In this document: one piece after another, positions 1 through 7,700 of the stretch | Position numbering within the stretch: position 1 is the first letter of the stretch | Layout: every line of letters starts with the position of its first letter | From: Archangium sp. | Lineage (GTDB): Bacteria; Myxococcota; Myxococcia; Myxococcales; Myxococcaceae | Length of the DNA stretch: 13,689 nt | NCBI GenBank assembly: GCA_016793585.1 | Contig: JAEUJR010000599.1 | Coordinates: forward strand, 1 to 13,689 | Direction of reading: 5' to 3' | Notes under the pieces: generated by a model | Databases searched by the model: none | What the model was told of the DNA's origin: nothing | The model's input: the letters and a program-made list of their open reading frames with translations, nothing else | Made by a program: the position numbers and the translations under genes

Positions 1-1
1 G

Positions 2-1627
2 AAGCACGTCGTCTACGTGATGAACGTGTCGAACGACCTCTTCGAGCTCGGCCTTCCGAACACCGCACGCCACCAGGTGTGGGACGGCTGGGCGGTGCGC
101 TCCGAGACCGCGCCCAGCGCGACGACGAACTTTCCGTTCCGCCATGCGGTGATGAACCGTTCACACCTCGTCTACGCGCTGCGCAGGCTCGTCGCGGGCA
201 ACGCGAACCTCGCGCAAGAGAGCGCGGGCGAAGGCACGTGGAAAGACATCGTGACCGCCTCGTCGTCTGCGAAGCCCCTCGAAGACACCGACGGCGCGAC
301 GCGTGAAGCGCTCGAGAAGCGGAACAGCACGACGAAGCAGCTCGACGCGCTGCAGCTCGAGCTCGATCGCCACGTCAGCAGACGCATTCAAGACAGTGAG
401 GGCTACGCGCAAGCCGCGAAGGTGCTGCCGGCGCTGAAGCAGGGCGACCCGCGCGACATCGTCTCGGTGCCATTCCTCGAGGGCGCTCGTTCGGTGGAGA
501 TCACCGCCTACCAGCTCTACACCGCTGCGCTCGGCATCGAAGGCAACGAAGACAAGCTGCTCGCGCTCGCCGAGAAGACGAAAGACACCGAGCTGAAGGA
601 ACTCGTAGAGAAGAGAAAGGCGCTGCGAGACACCCTTGGCTCGGCGTTGAGCTCGGTGAACGCGCACGCGCCGACGCCGCTCGAGGTGATGCTCCAGCGC
701 ACGAAGGCCGCCTGCGACAAGAGCGGCGCGACCCTGCTCGTCGTCGCCCTGCCCCTCGACGTCATGGTCTCGAAAGACGAGTGGAAGAAGTACGGCAAGG
801 AGCCGACCGACCTCTCGGTGACACAGGTGCTGCTCGACGACATCGTCTCGCGCGCGCAGGCGGTTGGCGCATTGGCGCTCGACCCCACCGAGGCGCTCCG
901 CAAGGCCGAGCCTGGCGCGTTTCTCGAGGGCGACCTGCATCTCACGCCGAAGGGGCATCAGGCGCTCGCGACCGCCATCAACACCGCGCTCGAGACGCCG
1001 CCGAAGCCGAAGAGCACGCTCGTGTTGCCCGAGGGCCGTACCTGGCCTCCAACTGAAGACGAGTGGCGCGCGGTAGCCGAGGTGACGGTGAAGGGCTCCA
1101 CCGCGGCGAACTGCGACACGCGGCAGGTGCGCGAGTGGTTTCGAATGATCTGCAAGAACCAGTACTCCGACGAAGACGGCCCCGGGCTCACGCTGTCGTC
1201 CATCGAGGTGACGAGCGGCGGGCATGGCGACGTGCTGCTCGAGGGCTCGTACAGCGAACGCCGCGTGCTCCTGCCCATTCTCGAAGGAGAGACGGCGAGC
1301 CTGCGGGTCGACTGGGAAGACCACTCGCGCGTGCTGACGCTCGAGCACCCGAAGGGCGGCGACCCGAAGCGAGCCTTCGGCGAGGCGGTGAAGCACGCGG
1401 TGGTTTCGGCGAGAGAGCCGGCGCGCCTCGACGAGAACGGCCTGCCCTGCCGCGGCGCCCGCTGCCTCATCGAGTGGTCGAACCCGCTACGGGTGGTCAC
1501 GTGCAAAGAGGGAACGGTCGCGGCGGGAGCGCTGCGGCGATGCGCGAGCCCCTGCTCAGCCGAGAAGCCGTGCGCGAAGGGCACGTGCCACCCGTGGCCA
1601 ACCGGCGACTTCTGCGGAGCGCCGTGA
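2..1627 (+). CDS. SGNH/GDSL-hydrolase-like exported protein (AlgX/AlgJ-type), 5'-truncated
   Basis: The reading frame is open to the left edge, so the N-terminus, including any signal peptide and the nucleophile Ser block, lies outside the window; the GTG at 17 is probably internal. The first visible residues carry an SND motif (residues 10-12) matching SGNH block III (G-x-N-D). A strand with ALPLD near residue 250 fits the alpha/beta core. GDLHLTPKGH (nt 929-958) is the family's Asp-x-His catalytic block, followed by the usual Gly-His helix. A helical, probably coiled-coil insert lies at about residues 95-215. The C-terminal ~60 residues hold eight cysteines, which suggests a disulfide-bonded periplasmic or surface location. 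Relatives include O-acetyltransferases and esterases acting on exported polysaccharides. Its stop is 1 nt before the next start, making it the first visible gene of a five-gene operon. The family call is fairly sure; the substrate is unknown. Confidence 0.75.
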   Translation, partial: KHVVYVMNVSNDLFELGLPNTARHQVWDGWAVRSETAPSATTNFPFRHAVMNRSHLVYALRRLVAGNANLAQESAGEGTWKDIVTASSSAKPLEDTDGATREALEKRNSTTKQLDALQLELDRHVSRRIQDSEGYAQAAKVLPALKQGDPRDIVSVPFLEGARSVEITAYQLYTAALGIEGNEDKLLALAEKTKDTELKELVEKRKALRDTLGSALSSVNAHAPTPLEVMLQRTKAACDKSGATLLVVALPLDVMVSKDEWKKYGKEPTDLSVTQVLLDDIVSRAQAVGALALDPTEALRKAEPGAFLEGDLHLTPKGHQALATAINTALETPPKPKSTLVLPEGRTWPPTEDEWRAVAEVTVKGSTAANCDTRQVREWFRMICKNQYSDEDGPGLTLSSIEVTSGGHGDVLLEGSYSERRVLLPILEGETASLRVDWEDHSRVLTLEHPKGGDPKRAFGEAVKHAVVSAREPARLDENGLPCRGARCLIEWSNPLRVVTCKEGTVAAGALRRCASPCSAEKPCAKGTCHPWPTGDFCGAP

Positions 1628-1628
1628 G

Positions 1629-2297
1629 ATGCGGCTCGTCTTCGCGCGACTGCTGAAGCCGTTTCGCTGGCGAAGCCCACGAGCGACGGCGCGCATGTTG
1701 ATGGCCTTCGCGCGTGCAGAGCGCTCGAGCTTCTTCGACATGATGGAGGCCGCGAACACCACGACCGACCTCTCGCGGCGCGCGACGTACCTGAGCCACG
1801 CCGTCGACGAGAATCGGCACGCGCAGATGTTCTCGCTCCGGGCGCTCGAACTCGACCCGACGCTGGCCTTCGACGACTCGCTCTCACGCGCCGACTTCGA
1901 GCACCTGTTCACGAGGCTGGGAGAGGCGAGGTTTCTGGCCTTCGTGCACCTGGGCGAGAAGCGGGCGTGTGCGCAGATGGTGATGTTCCGCGACGAGCTG
2001 CTCTCGTTCGAAGGCACGCCTCGGGCCGACACGAAGACGCGCGCGCTGCTCGACGCGGTGATGGTCGATGAGCGGCATCACGAGGCGTACACGAGAACGT
2101 TCCTCTCGACGCTCGCACCCGCCGAGAAAGAACTTCGCGCGGCGCGCTTCTGGGAGCTGCGCCGAGGCTGGTTGCGGCTGGGCGCCACGTCGTCGGGTCT
2201 GCTGTTCACCCTGACGATGGGGTTGCTCTACGTCATGCTCGCCCCATTGGCTCTCATGGAGCGGCTGAGGCGCCAGCGCGGTGAAGGGTGGCTGTGA
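1629..2297 (+). CDS. Ferritin-like di-iron carboxylate protein with C-terminal membrane segment
   Basis: This 222-residue protein carries a full four-helix di-iron ligand set: Glu31 in helix A, Glu61-x-x-His64 in helix B (DENRHA), Glu110 in helix C (HLGEKR) and Glu148-x-x-His151 in helix D (VDERHH). The two ExxH motifs and their spacing are those of ferritin-like or rubrerythrin-like oxidases and hydroxylases. Residues about 185-210 form one hydrophobic segment, so the catalytic domain is probably tethered to the inner membrane; the basic N-terminus may also touch the membrane. The ATG follows the upstream stop by 1 nt and has a GGAG ribosome binding site at 1616-1619 with a 9-nt spacer. The family predicts O2-dependent oxidation, hydroxylation or desaturation, but no substrate can be read from the sequence. 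A stress-type peroxidase role is an alternative. The operon setting, with a carbamoyltransferase and an SGNH protein, favours a tailoring role (inference). Confidence 0.8.
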   Translation: MRLVFARLLKPFRWRSPRATARMLMAFARAERSSFFDMMEAANTTTDLSRRATYLSHAVDENRHAQMFSLRALELDPTLAFDDSLSRADFEHLFTRLGEARFLAFVHLGEKRACAQMVMFRDELLSFEGTPRADTKTRALLDAVMVDERHHEAYTRTFLSTLAPAEKELRAARFWELRRGWLRLGATSSGLLFTLTMGLLYVMLAPLALMERLRRQRGEGWL

Positions 2298-2309
2298 GAA
2301 AGTTCGCTC

Positions 2310-2858
2310 GTGAACGGCACGCGAGTGTTCTTCAGCCACACGGTCGCGGCGATGTTCCTCGAGGCGTTTCCGCCGAGCCGGTACACCGGTTTGATTCAGC
2401 GCTTCCGCGAGCTCGGCCTCGATGTCGAGAAGCCGCTGCTGCCTGCCTACGACTACGCCATCTGGCGCCAGTGCCTCGAAGCACAGCGCGAGTTCGTCTT
2501 TCCTCGAGACTCGCCCGAGGCTGCGGCCCGCGAGCAGGGCGCGCGCTACGTCGCTGCGTATTTCAGTCGGACGCCCGTCGGAGGAGCGCTCCTCGTGCTG
2601 CTTCGGGTCATCGGACCTCGGCGCGCGCTGGAGCGAATGACGCGCAACTTCCGCTCGGCGAACAACTTCAGCGACGTCTCGGTCGTGTCGACGGGCCCGA
2701 AGAGCGTCACGCTGAAGGTGAACGACGTGTTCAGCGCGAGGCCCGAGTACATCGTTGGAATGCTGGAGCACGGACTGTCATTAATGGGAACGACGGCCCA
2801 CCTTCGCGTGACGCGCCAGGTTGGCGATGCCTGCGAATTCGAGGCGACCTGGGAGTGA
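2310..2858 (+). CDS. DUF2378 family protein (Myxococcales-restricted TIGR02265 type)
   Basis: The 182-residue product matches my knowledge of DUF2378/TIGR02265 proteins in length and layout. It has an N-terminal G-x-x-V-F-F-S segment, a LEAFPPSRY helix, a central region with LPAYDYAIW, an amphipathic IGPRRALERM stretch and a C-terminal alpha/beta part ending with a GMLEHGL helix. This family is expanded as paralogues in Myxococcus and relatives and has no established biochemical function. The GTG at 2310 is the only plausible start, because the frame is closed by the preceding gene's own stop at 2295-2297, 12 nt upstream. A weak purine-rich GAGAAAG lies just upstream. No signal peptide or clear membrane helix is visible, so it is probably cytoplasmic. 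It ends 7 nt before the carbamoyltransferase start, and co-transcription with it is likely. The family call rests on remembered motif pattern and size, not on a search. Confidence 0.65.
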   Translation: MNGTRVFFSHTVAAMFLEAFPPSRYTGLIQRFRELGLDVEKPLLPAYDYAIWRQCLEAQREFVFPRDSPEAAAREQGARYVAAYFSRTPVGGALLVLLRVIGPRRALERMTRNFRSANNFSDVSVVSTGPKSVTLKVNDVFSARPEYIVGMLEHGLSLMGTTAHLRVTRQVGDACEFEATWE

Positions 2859-2865
2859 GCGCTCG

Positions 2866-4563
2866 ATGAGCGCGACCCTTGGCATCTCGGCGAACTACCA
2901 CGACGCGGCGGCGGGGCTGGTCGTCGACGGAGCGCTCGTGGCCGCGATGCAGGAGGAGCGCTTCTCTCGCATCAAGAACGACCCCTCGCTGCCGCTCTCG
3001 GCCGCGCGGGCCTGTCTCGCCCTCGCGAAGCTCGACGCGAAAGACCTCACACGCGTCGTCTTCTACGAGAACCCGTACCGCAAGCTGGAGCGCGTGCTCA
3101 CGATGTCGCTGCGCACGTTCCCCCGCTCGCTCACCCAATTCCCCCGCGCCATCGCGTCACAGCTGTCGGGAAAGCTCCAGGTGCTCGACGAGCTCTCGAG
3201 CCGGCTCGGCGTTCCACGTGACCGCGTCACCCACCGCGAGCACCACGAGTCACACGCGGCCAGCGCCTTCTTCCTCAGCCCCTTCGAGCGTGCCGCCGTG
3301 CTCACCGTCGACGCCGTCGGAGAAGAGACGACGACCGCGCTCTGGCTCGGTGAAGGCCGTTCCCTGAAGGCGCTCGAGCGCATCGCCTTTCCGCACTCGC
3401 TCGGCCTGCTCTACTCGGCGCTCACGGCGTGGTGCGGCTTCGAGGTGAACGAAGGCGAGTACAAGGTGATGGGTCTCGCGGCGTTCGGGCAGCCGCGGTT
3501 TCGCGACGAGTTCACGAAGCTCGTCACGCTCGCCGCCGACGGCAGCTTCTCGCTCGGCCTCGACTTCTTCGACTCGCACACGAACACCGAGGTCGGGTTC
3601 TCGCCGAAGCTCGAGGCGCTGCTGGGGCCGCGCCGCTCGCCAGGCACGCCGTGGGACCTCACGAGTGAACGCGACCGCCGCGTTGCCGACGTCGCGTGCA
3701 CGCTGCAGACGGTGCTCGAAGAAGCGCTGCTCGGCCTCGCCCGCCGGGCGAAGGAACGCACCGGCGCCGACGCGCTCTGTCTCGCCGGTGGAGTTGGTCT
3801 CAACGCGGTGGCCAATGCACGGCTCGCCCGCGAGTCGGGCTTCCGTGACTTCTTCGTTCAGCCCGCGGCCGGTGACGCAGGCGCAGCACTCGGAGCCGCG
3901 ATTCTCGGTGCGCTCGACGCCGGTGATGCACGACCGGCTCCGCTCGAGCGCCTCTCGCTCGGACTTCCAGTCTCGAGTGACGACGCGCGCACCGTCGCGA
4001 AGAACCTCGGGCTCGTCGCGACGCCACTCTCAGGACCCGACGACGTCGCTGAGCTGCTCGCGAGAGGAGAGATTCTCGCGTTCGCCGAAGGTCGCTTCGA
4101 GTTCGGGCCGCGCGCGCTGGGGAATCGGTCGTTGCTCGCGCTGCCCACGCCCATCGCCGTGAAGGAGCGCCTCAATCGGGTCATCAAGCGCCGCGAGCCG
4201 TTTCGCCCGTTCGCGCCAGCAGTGCTCGAAGGCGAGGCGTCGAAGTTCTTCGAGCCGTTCGCCGAGCGGCTCGCGCCCTTCATGGTGACGGTTGCTGGTG
4301 TGAAGCCCGAAGCGCGGCCATCGCTCGAGGCCATCACGCACGTCGACGGAACCGCGCGCGTTCAGACGGTGAAAACGAATTCGCGGTTCGGAGCCATCAT
4401 CGACGCCGTCGGCCGCCGCACAGGAACGCCAGTCGTGCTCAACACCTCACTCAACGGCAAGGGCGACCCCATCGTCGCGTCGGTGGCCGATGCGTTCGCG
4501 TTCTTCCTCGGGCATTCTGCCGACGCGCTGGTGGTCGACGACGTGCTCGTTCGTAAACCGTGA
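2866..4563 (+). CDS. NodU/CmcH-family carbamoyltransferase
   Basis: This 565-residue, full-length enzyme transfers a carbamoyl group from carbamoyl phosphate, through a carbamoyl-adenylate, to a hydroxyl of a sugar or metabolite. The N-terminal Kae1/TsaD-like domain has GISANYHDAA (6-15), MQEERFSRIKND (28-39), the metal-binding HHESH (126-130), TVDAVGE (147-153), GEYKVMGLAAFG (197-208), GGVGLN (308-313) and GDAGAALGAA (336-345). The C-terminal carbamoyltransferase domain has GRFEFGPRALGNRS (409-422), REPFRPFAP (443-451), HVDGTARVQ (492-500) and LNTSLNGKGDPIV (525-537). All expected blocks are present, so activity is likely. The ATG at 2866 is chosen because the family's N-terminus begins there and GGGAG (2851-2855) precedes it by 10 nt; a longer TTG start at 2821 would overlap the previous gene. 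It sits between the DUF2378 gene and the DUF5989-like gene. The acceptor is unknown; a surface glycan or a small metabolite is equally possible. Confidence 0.93.
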   Translation: MSATLGISANYHDAAAGLVVDGALVAAMQEERFSRIKNDPSLPLSAARACLALAKLDAKDLTRVVFYENPYRKLERVLTMSLRTFPRSLTQFPRAIASQLSGKLQVLDELSSRLGVPRDRVTHREHHESHAASAFFLSPFERAAVLTVDAVGEETTTALWLGEGRSLKALERIAFPHSLGLLYSALTAWCGFEVNEGEYKVMGLAAFGQPRFRDEFTKLVTLAADGSFSLGLDFFDSHTNTEVGFSPKLEALLGPRRSPGTPWDLTSERDRRVADVACTLQTVLEEALLGLARRAKERTGADALCLAGGVGLNAVANARLARESGFRDFFVQPAAGDAGAALGAAILGALDAGDARPAPLERLSLGLPVSSDDARTVAKNLGLVATPLSGPDDVAELLARGEILAFAEGRFEFGPRALGNRSLLALPTPIAVKERLNRVIKRREPFRPFAPAVLEGEASKFFEPFAERLAPFMVTVAGVKPEARPSLEAITHVDGTARVQTVKTNSRFGAIIDAVGRRTGTPVVLNTSLNGKGDPIVASVADAFAFFLGHSADALVVDDVLVRKP

Positions 4564-4577
4564 AAGACTGACGACCC

Positions 4578-4739
4578 GTGCTCTCCGTTCGCACCGTCAA
4601 GGACCTGGTCGGGCACTTCGCGAAGCAGAACCGGCTCGTGTTGATTCCGTTGCTGGTGGTGCTGCTGCTCGCAGCGGTGCTGCTCGTGTTGACCCAGGGG
4701 CTCGCGTACGTCACGCCCTTCGTCTACGCGCTGTTCTGA
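4578..4739 (+). CDS. DUF5989-like small membrane protein (53 aa)
   Basis: This short gene encodes 53 residues: a basic amphipathic N-terminus (KDLVGHFAKQNR), one long hydrophobic helix (about residues 20-38) and a C-terminal PFVYALF. This is the layout of DUF5989, a microprotein family of about 50 residues that I recall being encoded beside NodU-type carbamoyltransferases. Members share a basic-then-IPLLVVLL-type helix, a VLTQG turn and an F-(I/V)-Y-x-L-F ending. The GTG start is the first in the frame after an in-frame TGA at 4569-4571 and lies 14 nt after the carbamoyltransferase stop. The expected role is a single-pass inner-membrane partner or anchor for the neighbouring enzyme; this is inference, and no function has been established to my knowledge. 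It is the last gene of the operon and ends 10 nt before the stop of the convergent lipoprotein gene. Confidence 0.75.
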   Translation: MLSVRTVKDLVGHFAKQNRLVLIPLLVVLLLAAVLLVLTQGLAYVTPFVYALF

Positions 4740-4749
4740 GCCGCGCCGG

Positions 4750-7700
4750 TCACTCGATGCGCGCCATGGCCACGCGCCACGAGGCGCCGCAGCGCTCGGC
4801 CCATGTGACGAAGACACCGTCGGGCGTGAGCGCGAGCTCGGGGTTGTCGGGGGTGCACGCGAGGTCGTGCAGTGACTGGTCGCCATTGCGCCCGTCGAGC
4901 AGCTCCCACGACGAGCCCATCGCGCCGGTGCGACGCCACACGAAGAGCTTCCCCTGCGTCACCGCCGCGAGCAGCAGGTGGGTTCCCGACGAGGTGCTGA
5001 CGAGGTCGAACGCGGGCGTCGGAGAGACGATGGCCCCGGGCAGCGGCAGGTTCGCCGACCAGAGAGAACCGGCCACGTGGGAGTTCAGCTGCAGCACGTC
5101 GGACGACGCGACGTTCGGAGCAGCCGCCACCACCGCGCCGATGCCGTTGACCATGGCCATGCGCAACGACTTCGGCGCCGAGCCGCTGTACGTGAGGTTT
5201 GGCGACGGCGTGATGGTGGTCCAGCTGTTGATGGCGGCCGAGCGACGCACCACGAGCGAGGTGCCGCTCAGCGTCGCGAGGGCGCGGGTGGTGCCCAGCA
5301 CACTGCCGGTGGCCCGCGTCTGGCCCGGCGGCGACATGCTCGAGGTGCCGTCGACGGTCTCGGCGAGCGATGGGTTGACGATGAAGTCGGGCCACTGCCC
5401 CTGCGAGAGCAACCGCGCGACCTGCAGCCCGTTCGTGGTGAGGGCGGTGGTGAAGATGGAGCTGCCGTCGGTGAAGAGCGGGCCCGGCGCCGAGGTCGGC
5501 CAGTTCACCACGCCTCCCGTCTGCGGCTGCGTCACCCGCATCCACGTCGGGCTGGGGGTGCTGGTGTCGAGCGTGAGCAGCGCGCCGTCGGCGGGGCTCG
5601 TCCACGCGGCGCCCGAGGCGGTGTCGACGAGCGCGTACACGCGAGCGCCCGCGGCCACGAGGCGCCTCGAGGGGTTGTTGCCAACCAGGCCCGACACGCT
5701 CGGCGTCGTCACCTCGGTCAACCCCACTGCGTTCGGCGACACCGGCAGGAACAACATCGTCTGGTTGTCGCGCCAGCCTGCGATGACGGCCGTCGTCTCC
5801 GAAGGCCCCCCCGGCCGTGCCGTGACGACCGCGATGCCCGGCCTCGGCCCCGTTGGCGCCGTCGACACGAACGCGCTGTTCACCGTCGTCACCGTCGAGG
5901 TGCGCACCGTGAAGGGCAACGTCTGCCCTGCCGTCTGCGTGCCGCGCGTCAGGTCTTGCAGCGTTCCGCTCAAGCGCACCTCGAGCGTGGGCCCCACGGG
6001 CAGCGCGACGTCGGGCACGAGCAGGTACCGCGTGGGCGACTCGGCGACGACGACCGCGCCCGCCTGCGCAGCACCGTTGAAGATGCGCGCGTTGAGGTTG
6101 GTGACGTTGGCGACTGGCTCGTCGAACTCGAGCACGACGGGCGCGGCGTGATTGAAGGGCGGCGTGCCCACGAGCCGGCCAATCGGGCCCGCGCGGTCGG
6201 TGATGATGACGCTCGTCTCGGCGGCGCCCGACAGACAGGCCGGCGGCCCACCCGTACACAGCGGCGGCGAGCGTACCTCGAGGCGGAAGCGGCGCTGCTG
6301 ATCACCTCCGACGGCCGCGGGTGCGGTGAAGCTCGCCGTCAGGGTGTCGCTCCCGGTGAGCGCGATGGCGGGTGACGGCGGCGTCAGCTCGAGCCACGAC
6401 GCGCTCACCGCGCCCGGTGCGTCGGCGACGGTGCCCACGAGCGTGACGACGGCGCCGGCATCGACGCTCTGAGGCGCGCTCACGGTGAGCGACAGCCCCG
6501 CGTCGGCCTGGCCGGTGAAGGTGATTCGCGAGGTGTCACGCCCGCTCACCAGGCCGAAGGTGTTCTCGACCTCGCAGCCCACCACCACCGAGCCCGGCGT
6601 CGTCGAGCTGACGTCGACGAGCGCTCCACGCGGCGTCAGCGTCGCTGCGCCAGACACGAGCACGAAGCGATGGGTGAGCTGCAGGTTGCCCTGGTCGATG
6701 CTGTTCGCGCACGAGAGCGTCACCGTCGTGCCCACCGTCGTCACCGCAGGCTCGAGCACCGCGACAGGCCGGTACGAGACGCGCACCTCGGCGTTGGTCC
6801 ACCGCGAGTCACGGCTCTGCGCGTCGGTGACGAAGAGACGAATCTGGTACGTCCTCACGTCGGGCGTCACGCTGAAGAAGAAACGCGCCTTCGACGCGAA
6901 CACCGAATCCATCATCCAGTGAAGGCCGTCGCCGACGTCGAGTGACTCCCACGTGTACTTCAGCGGGCGGTTGCCGATGGAGTCGCTGCCTTCGACGGTG
7001 AACGAGACGAAGCCCCCGTCGTTGAGGTCGTCCATCGCGACGGCGATGGGGCTGGGCGTGATGATGGCCTCGGGCAGCACGTCGAGCCCGGCGTCGAGAG
7101 AACCCGCGTCGGCCCCGGCGTCGGCCCCGCCGTCTGGCGGGCGGCCGGCATCGAAGCCCGCGTCGACACCAGCGTCACCCGCGCCCGCATCGGGGTCGAC
7201 GGCGCCCGCGTCGGTGATGCCTGCGTCGAGCCCCGGCAGCACCGAGAAGTCCGGTGGGGTCGACTGACCGGCGATGAGCACGAGGTCTCCGACGAGCGTC
7301 TCTCCACCCGAGACGAGCACGTTGCGCACGGTGACGGTGAGTAGCCCCTCTTTCGTCGCGGCGACGTCGTACGGCCCCGCAGAAAGCGAATCGAAGCGGA
7401 ACACGCCATCGGCCTGCGTCGTCACCTGCGCCTGCTCCGCGCCGCTGCGGCCGAGGTGCACGACGACGCCAGCGAGCGAGACGCCATCACCACCGACGAC
7501 CCGCCCGCGCAGCACGCCCGGAGCCGCCGCGGCCGTCGAGCGCACCAACCGCACGGGCGCGAGCCGCACGTCTTCGCCCGCCCGGGCCATCGCCTCGAGC
7601 ACCACCAGGTCGTAGCCGTCGCGGAAGAAGGCGATGTTCACCGGGCCGTCGGGCAGGTCGGGCAACAGGAACGAGCCGTCGTCGGCGCACGTCGTCGCGT

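Noticed and set aside
161..1396. Long minus-strand ORF (411 codons) opposite the SGNH gene
   Set aside because: It is Arg/His/Leu-rich with no domain pattern, and is explained by GC-rich antisense to a gene with clear motifs on the plus strand.
2821..2865. N-terminal extension of the carbamoyltransferase from a TTG at 2821
   Set aside because: It would overlap the DUF2378 gene by 38 nt and adds residues outside the family's N-terminus. The ATG at 2866 has GGGAG upstream.
4774..4787. GCGCC-ACGA-GGCGC hairpin near the convergent stops as a terminator
   Set aside because: It is a 5-bp stem inside the lipoprotein coding sequence without a T-run, and such repeats are expected by chance at this GC content.
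4490..6375. Long plus-strand ORFs opposite the large lipoprotein
   Set aside because: They are low in recognisable motifs and antisense to a gene with a signal peptide, lipobox and several domains. One also overlaps the DUF5989-like gene.
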